Of a DNA stretch of 64,000 nucleotides, positions 51,905-61,837 are shown one piece after another (position 1 is the first letter of the stretch; the number at the start of each line of letters is the position of its first letter). The stretch lies in the NCBI GenBank assembly GCA_945643635.1, contig CALZFC010000066.1, positions 1,009,501 through 1,073,500 on the forward strand, given 5' to 3'. Made by a program: the position numbers and the translations under genes. Under the pieces are notes generated by a model, which was given only the letters and a program-made list of their open reading frames with translations, was not told where the DNA came from and did no database searches. The stretch is from Allodiplogaster sudhausi (lineage: Eukaryota > Nematoda > Chromadorea > Rhabditida > Diplogasteridae).

Positions 51905-52200
51905 ATACTACAGTATACCGGTCAAATGAGTCAACGGGGGTCTGCTGGGTCAAAGTGCTCCAAATGTCTCTAAACTTGCCCAGCATGCTTCCTTTCATTT
52001 CAATTTGCATAAAAACTACAGTATACCGGTCAAATGGGTCAATTAACGTCCGATGGGTCTTATTACTCTAAAAGTCTTCAAAATTACTCAGCACAGCATA
52101 TTACTTTTCATGTAATTTTAAATTCAAACTATATTATACCGTTCAAAGGGGTCAATTGATGTTCGCTGGGTCAAAGTGATTCAAGTCCTCAAAACTGCCA
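51905..52200. repeat. 110-bp tandem repeats upstream of the transposon ORF
   Basis: ctacagtataccggtcaaatg begins units at 51908 and 52017, and a diverged ctatattataccgttcaaag at 52128 (spacing 109-111). Each holds gggtc and tcaaa words. They lie 5' of the 764-codon ORF and may be its subterminal or promoter repeats. Confidence 0.85.
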
Positions 52201-52529
52201 AGCAACTTCAAAAGACGTTCCATCGCACAGTTAACACAGAAAAAAAACGAGCGATTTACTAACCGATGTCGTTTCTTTTGTTGATCACTGGAAGCACGGG
52301 GTGGTCGATGAAGAATGAACGTTGTCGCCGTAGCACAGAAGATCTTCCGAGGACCAGCTTGGGCTTGCCTGCAACAACAACAACAAAAGTCAAGTGAACA
52401 CTAAATTAACATTTATTAACATTTCGCTGTGCTCACTAAGAGGCTTCCAAAAAATAACACGAAGGCATATCCCCTTAAGAGAAAATTATTTTTGCGGGAA
52501 AAAAGTCTATTTGAAAAGTTCAATGGCAG

Positions 52530-52990
52530 CAACACATCGTGCCGTGGCATCAATCTTGCCTTTTGTCCAGGACATGCCATGGACAATCGTCCATGAGTGT
52601 TCTTGGTCAACCATGTCATGGACACGTCATTGACATGTCACGAACACATATACGCGTAGAAATCTTATTGACATTTTCAGCTCTTATAAATGTTATTCTA
52701 TCTTTATTTTGTACACGTCCCCATTGATGGGAGTGAATATCCCAAGGCAGAAGCTGAGGACCAGTAAGTCACCCCCTCTTGTCGGAGAAACAGGCAGCCT
52801 GCTTGATGAAACAGTAGAATACTCATGATCGGATAGCGTTCTATCCTACACGCTTTCTAGGACACGTCTAGTGCATGTCTTAGACATGTTCCAGACCTAT
52901 CTGTATTAACATAGACAGAAGTGAATGTGTTCTTTATATTTTGAAACGGCTTTGATCGATTGCCCATGACATGTCATGCACAAGGAGGAA
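52530..52990. repeat. Cluster of GACATGTC-type palindromes
   Basis: The words ggacatgcc, catgtcatgg, gacatgtcac, agacatgttcc and gacatgtcatgc recur at 52571, 52611, 52631, 52884 and 52967 with variable spacing, plus gacacgtc variants. No coding sequence is evident. Confidence 0.6.
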
Positions 52991-53683
52991 GATTAATGCC
53001 ACGGCTGGTCCTGGTTATTTTATAAGCACGCGAAGGTACCGTTTTGGCGACATATCACGAAAACGTAAGTTATATCCCTATAACATGTATTTATGAACAT
53101 ACATATGTAAGTATGTACATACATACATGTCTCATGAATTTGCCTAATTCTGGGAAAAGGACTGAGTTGTATGGAACAATAGTCTGAATTGAAAGGATGT
53201 ATTCGAAGGAGTTTAAACAACATCGAAGTGAAATGTATTCCAATCAAATTTGATCAATGTTTACATAGTTTCGAGCACAATTTAGCCATTACAGGACTAG
53301 ACTGGAGTCCGAGATTAGTAACATACTATAAGATACATACATACATATGTATGTAGGTATGCGTATAGAAATACCATTACATACAAAGATAGTAGCATGA
53401 CGCTTCTCCGTACTCTCTTTCAGCACCATTGACATTTCAGCTTCACTCTCTTATTATGCTGCTTACCGGGAATGGTCAGAAACCCTACACTCGAAAAAAT
53501 ACAATTTATAGCTCAAATGAAAGCCCTTGAAATTTGGTGTGACGGAGTATAAAAATTAGCTGCTGCCATGCATACCACAATTTTTTATAGCATTTTCAAA
53601 ATTGGATTTTTTGAACATAAATTTGCACCATCAGAGAGTAGTCTACATAGAAATCGTGCAAGAATACCAAAAATGTGGTTTTA

Positions 53684-53752
53684 CTGCGCAGTGGATAAGG
53701 CGTCTGACTGGAATTTTTTTGCTGTGAGTTCGACTTCTCTTCGACTCATCGT
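53684..53752 (+). other. tRNA-Arg-like sequence in left foldback arm
   Basis: GCGCAGTGGATAAGGCGTCT followed by a T-arm-like GAGTTCGACTTCTC. The D-arm/A-box part is the typical animal tRNA-Arg TGGATAAGGCGTCTGACT. The T-arm is degenerate, so it is a tRNA-derived element, not a functional tRNA. Confidence 0.65.
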
Positions 53753-54009
53753 TTTTGCTTATATTTTGGTTGCACAGAAATGAAGCTTGATCATCAGGGA
53801 GACGTTCCTTGATCTCCCACCTTCAATGTTTCCTCACACTCCTGTGTCGTTTATCCATCTTCTCCATCTCCGATGTGCTTGAACCATTTCTGTGACACCA
53901 TTGTTCACATGTGCTAATAATGATGCTGTTTGTAGATTGTATTTCATTTTGTGAAATAAAGTTAGAATAAGAAAAGAAAACATTAAAAAAATTGCAAAAA
54001 CAATGAGTC

Positions 54010-54078
54010 GAAGATAAGTCGAACTCACGACAAAAAAATTCCAGTCAGACGCTTTATCCACTGCGCCGTAAGACCACA
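54010..54078 (-). other. tRNA-Arg-like sequence in right foldback arm
   Basis: Inverted partner of the 53684-53752 sequence. It contains GGATAAAGCGTCTGACTGGA and GAGTTCGACTTATC on the minus strand. Confidence 0.65.
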
Positions 54079-54519
54079 TTTTGGTCTTCTTGCACGATTT
54101 CTATGTAGACTATTCTCTGATGGTGCAAATTTATGTTCAAAAAATGCAATTTTGAAAATGCTATTAAAAATTGTAGTATGCATGGCAGCAGCTAATTTTT
54201 ATACTCCGTCACACCGAATTTCAAGGGCTTTCATTTGAGCTATAAATTGTATTTTTTCGAGTGTAGGGTTTCTGACCATTCCCGGTAAGCAGCATAATAA
54301 GAGAGTGAAGCTGAAATGTCAATGGTGCTGAAAGAGAGTACGGAGAAGCGTCATGCTACTATCTTTGAAATTATCCCTCTACCTCTTTTATGACCGATAA
54401 AAGATGTTGGGAAGAGCGATGCGACATTTCTGTTCCATTATGAGGAGAAACGGACTGCGTTTGTTATCAGATTGGCTGATTTTATTGTCATTCCCTGATA
54501 GCCTTTCGCGTTGATGTTA

Positions 54520-54605
54520 TCTCTTGCACTGTCATTTGTGAAGAGCAAGTCAGCCTCACGTGGCATTTCAATATCTGCATAAATACGCCGAGCCATTGGG
54601 AGGAA
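54520..54605 (+). promoter_or_regulatory. Granulin gene promoter module (copy 2)
   Basis: CTCACGTGGCAT (E-box at 54558-54563) and a TATA-like cataaatacg at 54579, about 115 bp before the ATG. Clearly homologous to the module at 47455. Confidence 0.75.
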
Positions 54606-54694
54606 CCTAAGTGTCCCAAATTTCGCATTCAATCCACATTATCTGCTTTCCTTAAATAATTTGTAGTTATGAGTAATTTATTTTTTCAGAAAGA

Positions 54695-55328
54695 ATGTAC
54701 CGCCTGACCACTCTTCTCCTCCTCTCAGCGGCGTTCTCCTGCGCAGTTAGTTGTTGTCTTTTTGTTGAAATTATAAAACATTAATTGGCATTCATCGGAC
54801 GTTCAAAACAATTTTAAGCATTATTTATACGATACCTAATAAAGAAAAATAAATATAAATTATTGTGTGAGTTGTTAGAAAAGAAATAATTTGTGTATGC
54901 AGCTGGCATCAGTGGACTGCGGCGGAGGGGAGGCTTGCCCGGATGGCACTACCTGCTGTAAGACGAAGTCGGGAGACTTCGGCTGCTGCCCCTTCCTTGA
55001 TGCAGCATGCTGTGATGACATGATCCATTGCTGCCCCGGTGGATTCTCGTCAGACAATCTTTCTTTTCTTTATCCTCAATTTCTATTTCTCTTATCTAAT
55101 CCCTAATTGCTTTTTTCTTCAACAAAACTGACAACCATTTACTGCTGATTCAGTTGCGACCCGGACGGCAAACACTGCGACCACAAAGCGGTCAGAGAAC
55201 TCATTCTCTTCTAATTTAAACCTCCACATCTTTTAGCATGAGATATGTCATTCTTGTATTTGTTCAGCCCGGCGCCAAGTTCCTCCGCATTCCCTCCGTC
55301 TCCAAACTCCCAACTATCAAGGCCTAAA
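54695..55328 (+). CDS. Secreted single-domain granulin (paralog)
   Basis: Exons: 54695-54745 (signal peptide MYRLTTLLLLSAAFSCA), 54903-55048 (CGGGEACPDGTTCC, DFGCCPFLDAACCDDMIHCC), 55154-55190 (CDPDGKHCDHKA), 55268-55328 (PGAKFLRIPSVSKLPTIKA). All 12 granulin cysteines are present. Exon number and intron phases equal those of the copy at 47615, and the tail keeps the LRIPS..KLP motif, so the two arose by duplication. Possible poly(A) signal AATAAA near 55420. Expected to be secreted; the receptor is unknown. Confidence 0.93.
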
Positions 55329-55919
55329 TCGTCTTCATGGCTACTAATCACTACTTTTTGAACGAAATGTAATTTTGCAGTAGTGATAAAAAGAATCTGA
55401 CAATGAATGTCATAATATAAATAAACTTTTCTATAAGTACTGACTGAGGCACATACTCTAATTGAATACATTTATTGCAAGAGAAATACAAATTTGAAGT
55501 ACTAGAAAGATGGCGAGTTGTTTGAGAGGAGTGCCGTCGTAAATTGATTCCTTTCTTATCCGAGGAAGTCGTTGTTACTCGCGCCTGCCGCGTGCTGCAA
55601 AACACAGTCTCAGACCTTTCATGGACAGAAAGGAGGCAAAAAGCTTGCAGGAATGATTTTTGCTTTTTATTCTCTGTTGTTTTCATGGTTTGTTCGTAAA
55701 GCACAGAAAACTGTGTAGTATTCTTTTAAATTCAGATAAAAGCCATACAAACCAGGCGCTTTCTCTTTGTAATAAAATCGTACTAACTTAATTGAATTAT
55801 GAACGGGCTCATTGATTTCCAAAAAATCTAGAGGGCACCATAATATGCTATTATGAAACATAAATATCCAGTATGCTGAGCACAAAAATATAGCAAGAAT
55901 ACATGGAGAAGAGAAATTA

Positions 55920-57756
55920 TTAGATGACAGCATCCAAAGGTGAGTGGTGGGCCTCGTGAATTGAAAGTGCTTCATCTCTTTTCTCGTAGTTTGTAATGAA
56001 GAGAATCATCGCGTGATGCCAGTGACCGTGGTGAAGTCTCTTTGGTGAGAAGTGGCAGTTGGCTCGAGATGTCCCCCCGCCGGTTTCACAGATTCTTACG
56101 GAATAAACTAGTGAAACGTACCACTTTAAGTGTAGAATCTCAGCAACTGTGTGGCGGATGGAATCGTTCAGACAGAGGTAGATCACCGAAGGAGAACCTC
56201 GAGTAGATATTTTACCATTTATACATATGTACATCTAAATTTTATTTATTTATTGTAAATAAATAAATAAAATTTATCAACCTGACCATTTATAAATTAA
56301 TCATCTATACTGTTTTGTAAAAGAAAAGCCCTTATACATATTCTTGAAGCAGCACTTGTGAGGGGAAAGAAAGAAAAAACCATGAGTGAGTTGAAGACTG
56401 ATCGTTGCGGCAAAGCAAAAGATATCTGGGACTGGGAGGAATTGCATGTAGATGTACATGAGAGAAGCAACCGTGTTGATAGCACAAATGCAGCAGGATT
56501 GGATTAAAATCTGTCATTGGATCTTTTTGAAGAATGATTAACGATATACGCAGTTTCACTCTTTGAAATGAAAACAAAAACGATGAGAGGTGAAGTGACT
56601 AAACCTGCATTCTCCATGTCTTCATTCTCTGCTGAGCAACTACGGACGCGCTTTCCATTTCTGCCCTGTTAAGGTAATTCCTTTTTTTCCATCTTTCGCC
56701 TGAATTATTCAGTGAACATATGAGTGGATTTTTGCTGACTTTTTAGATAGGAAGATTGCTGCAAAGACGATGTAAAGAAAAGCAGTTGCAATAGCCACGA
56801 ACACATTGTTGCAGAGACAAGGAACGTTCTCATACTGCAAAAGAGTTCTTAGCATTAGAACAGAATGACAAGAAGATTGACATCTGCTTCAGGTATTCCG
56901 GGGATGTGGATGAGCGGGTTGAAGAAGTAGGCCCCTTTGGTCGAGTTGAATGTGTCCGGAGGAGTGCAGAGAAGGAAATACAACCCATAAATCGTCGGAA
57001 TCAATAGCGTCCAGTAAGTCCGGCCCCCCTGGAATGTCAAGTTAATAGAAGGATTGGAAATGAATGAATGAAAGAAATGTTGGCATCTTTATTTGAACAG
57101 ACAATAAAACATCTGCTGATGAGGCGGATGTCGTAGAAGTCGGTGAGACGATTGATGACCAGGAGAAGACCCGTCAGACAGCACATGCACCACGATGCTG
57201 CAGAGGAAGGAGACTCCTTGGGAGGGGAGGGGGGGGGCTGACCGAGAGAGACAGCACCGACGATGTAGTGCTTCATGGGGTTACTGCAGAAGACTTCGCC
57301 CTGGATGAAGAAGAGACCGGCGAGAACAGCGAAGCCCGTGAGGGACATGATGTCCACGAAGCCGAGGTACATCATGATCTGCAAGGACCCCCTTGTAATT
57401 GGGAGACGAGAATGGAAGGGGAGAAGAGACTGCCTTGTAGCAGGAGTGTCTCCTCTGCCACACTCCGACCAGGCACAGCGAGTACACGAAGATCGCCATG
57501 AATCCAACCGCCATGCAGAAGGCTCCGAAGTATGGCCGCGGCGTCCCTCGGTGCTCCGTCCACAACTCACCCGGGGGCATCACTGCACTGAAATCACTTT
57601 ATCTTTCTCCGTCTCCTTCTCTCACTCTCTCTATTCTCTTGCTCTGTTTCTCTGTCTCTTGCTCTCTCTCTCTCTCTCTCTCTCTCTTCAATGAAATGAC
57701 ACTTACGCGCAGTTGTAGTGAGAAGACTCCCAGAAGATCTCGGCGATAGATGACAT
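55920..57756 (-). CDS. Serpentine chemoreceptor, class Srt
   Basis: A seven-span GPCR of the nematode Srt family. Minus-strand exons: 57756-57707 (MSSIAEIFWESSHYNCA), 57587-57434 (PYFGAFCMAVGFMAIFVYSL, ending HSCYK), 57378-57243 (IMMYLGFVDIMSLTGFAVLA, GEVFCSNPMKHYIVGA), 57197-57103 (CLTGLLLVINRLTDFYDIRL), 57028-56882 (GGRTYWTLLIPTIYGLYFLL, TPPDTFNSTKGAYFFNP), 56834-56736 (CNNVFVAIATAFLYIVFAAI), 56653-56590, 56524-56380 (ILIQSCCICAINTVASLMYI) and 56197 to a stop at 55920 or earlier (GSPSVIYLCLNDSIRHTVAE). The order Cys-Tyr-Lys-I-M, FVD, the extracellular C-N-P, INR, TPP and the final HGSPxxIYLxxNxxIR is diagnostic. Intron 2 has a GC donor (AAG|GCAGTC). The last exon's end is uncertain. This gene is the best evidence that the organism is a nematode. 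Confidence 0.9.
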
Positions 57757-59504
57757 GTGTAAGGATCCCTTTCTGAACCGGAGGGTCTTCCCTTGGAGAG
57801 CACAGCGAGAGATTCTTCTCCGATCCCTTTTGCCTCGCCTATTTATGTATCTCCCAACTTCAAGAGATTATCCACCCAGCGAAAAATTCATTCTTCTGCT
57901 GGGCGTCATCCTTGCTTCTTTCATCTGAGGATTATTTATTCGTGTACTTGCTGCACAATGAAGTAAAGACAAATTTTTGCACCCGCACCAGCCTCGCAGG
58001 ACTCCATGATCTCGCTGTCCTGTGAAAACAATTCTGAAATACATAGAGATGACTACTGTGCTCAATTCAGTCAGATACAAAGGTCGTAAAAAGTTTTTGG
58101 TGAAATCCATATATCCTATAGGTTTATATATGTATGTATATACGTATGAATGTATATACATACATATGCACGTGCACAGATGCTGAGATTTTTCCACCCT
58201 CAAAATGTTTCGTTATTAAACCGTGTTTACGTCCGAAAATTGTAAACTAATCCCATCGGATTAATATCAGAAATAGTCTGATGGATAGTGCATTATCCCC
58301 CGACACAATACATTGCCGTTTCTTTATTTTGCTTGCATAAAATAAAAACTCTTTTCACGAAAATATGTACGTACATACATATGTATATACTACATACAAA
58401 TGTGAGAAATACGACTTCTTCATAAATACATAGTGTAAGTATAAATTCATTATAATGGAATTTAGAAGCAAAAGGCAAGGAGAAGAAAAAACAGATTCAT
58501 GCAAACCTCTCGTGACATATATTTGATAATGTTAATGAGCTTGTTTTCGAAAAAATATATCAATCTGGATATATGAATGAGCAAGGAAAGCTCGATTTCA
58601 AAAAAATGCTGCAGCTGCAAGGTTGTGGCATTGAACATATGCATTTTATATGTTCACCTAATTATTTAATTAGGTACATTTGAAGGATCTAACTACTTGA
58701 CACATGTATGAAGGTAACCGACAGATCAATTTGTTTTTCGACTGTAAAATAAAACTATGTTGATGATGCGATTATAAAGACAACTAAGAATGCACTTTTT
58801 ATTTAATCGCCTCTATTATTTTATCATACCATTAACATAACAATTTACTGTTCACAATCTTTGACTCAGCTGTGACTATGGATGCGTCTCGAAAAACGCA
58901 TTTATTTCTCACTTGGCAGTTCAACTAATTAAGTGTTAATTCTTGTGAACAGCATGAATGATTGCTTGCAAGATTAAGTGTATTCGTCCAATAATGCAAG
59001 CATTACTCACCTTCGATTTGCTGGCAGAAGTGGCTTCCTTTCTGCCCTTAACTCTTATTCATTCATAGGCCCATGATTTATTGAATTGAAAAAAAGGAAC
59101 TATGCAACATTCCGGTGCAATAGTCATTTCTTCTCAAGTTCCTTTCTAATAGTTTTTTTAAACAGCGCCTAGATAAAGCTGATTTTATAAAATAATACTT
59201 ATCTGTAAAAGCCTCCTTTATTATATTTCTTAAAACTCGCACGTGAACCTTTGCCCCCCTCCTTCTACTTCTATCCTTCTCTCTAGATCCCTCTCTTTAT
59301 TTCGCTATCTCTTTTTCTCTCTGCTATCGGTCACTTCTTATCACCAGAGAATCCCGTACTGGCTATCACTCAGAGTGAGTGCCCGGCACCTCTCTCCTCT
59401 CGTTAAGATCCTCGATTGTCTAACGACCTCTTGTCCATAATTCATGTTCAAAATATGATCATCGTTTATTAAATCCATACAGAAAATAGTTGAATAATTG
59501 ACAG
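57757..59504. other. AT-rich intergenic region
   Basis: Contains (TATG)n/(TACA)n patches at 58120-58170 and 58360-58400. No gene recognised. Confidence 0.6.
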
Positions 59505-61161
59505 ATGATCCGGGGGTTTCTTTTCATTCTTCTTGCTATCTCGGCTGCTTCGGTTAGAAAGCGTCTTTTATTTACTTTGTTCAAAAATTTCGGTCTCGTT
59601 AAAGGAATGAATACGAAATGTCTGTTTAAGGCTCACAAGTGTGCAAATCCGCTGTACGAATGCCCAGACGAAGCGACGTGTTGTCTTCTTGAGGATGGTT
59701 CTCCTTTTCATTGGATTCTCTGTCTCAAATGCAAAGAGCATGGTTGTCTTGCTGGAAGCAAAGAAGATGAGAACAGGGGAGTTCGGCTGCTGTCCCCTGC
59801 CGGCCGCCGTCTGCTGCGACGATCACATCCACTGCTGCCCCGAGGGATCCGCGTGCAATGTCGAGGAAGGCACTTGCAATGGAGCCAATGTACGCTTCCT
59901 TCCAACTTCCTTTGTCTAAATGGAGGAAGAGCATTGAAGGGAAAGCGTCTTCATTGGGTGCGAAAGCAGAAAGCAAGGCAGCCGAGGTGGATGTTGGAGA
60001 ATGTGATCTGTCCAGGAGAAAGAGAGAGATGCCCGCCAGGTTCGCATTCCTCAGTTCTCTTTCTCATTGTGATTCCTTTGATATGGGACTGACACTGAAA
60101 TGGCGAAAAGCAACTTCCTTTTCTGTGTTTACCTGTACCAAGAGTGAAAGCTGATTAACCTGTGAAAGGAATCCTTTGTGTTGAGAGACGACTTGTTGTC
60201 TGATGGCCACAGGCAACTACGGCTGCTGCCCCTCTCCGCACGCCGTTTGCTGTGCTGACCATCTCCACTGCTGTCCCGACGGCTTCCGGTTCGTCATTTC
60301 CTTTTGAAAACACTTTCATTCACCTTAAAGTACACTAAGCTGGCTACCAATGCTAATTATGCCATGGTGCTTTTATTTAAGGTGCGACTCGAGCGGCGAA
60401 CGTTGCTACCAGGCGGAGGTAATCAGTAATATCACTGTTTTTTTTTTCAATTTAAAACTTCAAGTTTATCATCATTTAAAATGTTCATAGACGAAGAGAA
60501 TGGTTCCTTGGCTGACTAAGTTCGTGTCCACATCGAATGTCAAGAAAGACGCCGTCAGCTACCGTAATCCCGTCCCAGTTCGAAATGCTCTTGACGTCAG
60601 CTCTTTCTATGTAAATACAGAATACTGAGTGACTAACCTTATATTTCTATACATGCGCATAAGATTATGAAGTATAAGGCGTCAAGCTACCAACATATTC
60701 CATAATACATCTGCGTCTATAACACCTATGTAGGATTAGCAACAAAAAAAAGAGAAAATTTTGTTCTCCAGCGAGTGAAGAATCCAGTGGAATGTGGGTC
60801 GGCCGCCTGGGGCTGCCCCTTGCACTCGACTTGTTGCACGGAGAGAGATGGACGCAGAGTCTCCTTCACTTGCTGCCCGCTCAGCCAGGTCTCCCATCTT
60901 TCTCCTTCTCTTAATCTCAGGATTAGACATCAAAATACCATTGTCATCATTTCGATCTGCCACACGAGATTGGCAAGCAAATGACAGAAATAGCTGTTTG
61001 GTGTGTTGAGAAGAAGCAATGCGAGAGTGGTGGGAAGTGCCTTCCAGGGGGTGTGCTGTGCTGGCTCTTGCTGTCCGCGAGGCTACTCGTGTTCCGAAGG
61101 GGACAAATGTGCTCACCGCGCACTTTCCTCCGATGCCTTCTTCGATTTCTTCCTTCTTTAA
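59505..61161 (+). CDS. Secreted multi-granulin protein (three modules)
   Basis: Exons: 59505-59552 (signal [16 protein letters not shown]), 59631-59697 ([15 protein letters not shown]), 59777-59889 ([20 protein letters not shown], module 1 end CNVEEGTC), 60000-60039 ([12 protein letters not shown]), 60186-60288 ([35 protein letters not shown]), 60382-60418 (CDSSGERC), 60491-60610 (linker [20 protein letters not shown]), 60772-60888 ([25 protein letters not shown]), 61048-61161 ([20 protein letters not shown], then stop). All joins are in phase. Modules 1 and 2 have the full cysteine pattern; module 3 is unusual, with FTCC replacing the GCC motif and a shortened centre. Alternatively the protein ends at TGA 60628 after module 2 if the 60610 donor is not used. 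Progranulin-like secreted growth factor. Confidence 0.85.
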
Positions 61162-61837
61162 TTTATCTCCCACTCCTTCCTCAAAATTTCCCCTTTTTAG
61201 CGATGTTTTCTTGTACTTCTTTGATTGTTGGACCATGTTCTATCGACGGAAAGCTCTCTTTACGATATAAAAGCTGGAAAGAACGGCAAGCTTTCTCCAT
61301 TCTGAACATGTAATCTATAGCGTTTTATCTTAGTGGCTGACAGAGCATACCGCATTTACACTGCATCACCAAAGTGTACAATCGCGCCGGGTAAAAAAAA
61401 AGAGAAATTTAAACATAGACATGTAAAAGCTCAGCGTACACTACATGTATTCGAGACCCGTAGCAGAGACAACCATAGATACACATACACATGGATATAT
61501 ACAAAATATTTAAAGATGCGGCCAAGCAAAAAAAGGGAAACGAACGGATGGAGGCTCTTCTTTCCATGAGATGCGGACGTGTTACTTATTGCAAATTCGA
61601 CAACATTTGTATGAGACGACAATTTCGTTGAATAGCAAAGATTGAAAGCCAAGAAAGCCAAGTTTCCATGTTGTAAAAACCCTGATACTGAGTCTCCTTG
61701 CAAAGTTCGGAAAATACCAGTTTTCTACCCTATTACTTGCTGCCTAATTTATAATCTAACAATTAGAAAGAAAAGATGATTTCGACGAGGAATAGAAGGG
61801 ACTTGTTAGTTTTCGTTCGTTCAGCCCGACAGCCAGC
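61162..61837. other. Convergent spacer
   Basis: 3' sides of the multi-granulin gene and the minus-strand GPCR. No gene recognised. Confidence 0.5.

Larger units (their letters stand above)
53384..54367. mobile_element. 984-bp foldback element with tRNA-Arg-like arms
   Basis: A near-perfect palindrome with a 220-bp centre. The left arm, 53384-53765, begins CAAAGATAGTAGCATGACGC. The right arm, 53990-54367, is its reverse complement. Shared blocks include gctgcttaccgggaatggtc, tttgagctataaattgt (53500s/54240s), gcagctaatttttatactcc and a tRNA-like block. There is no ORF of note. Transcripts would fold into a hairpin of about 380 bp. Confidence 0.92.

Noticed and set aside
54438..54632. 64-codon minus-strand ORF overlapping the granulin promoter
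   Set aside because: Lies across the conserved E-box/TATA module, and the equivalent region of the other granulin copy does not preserve the frame.
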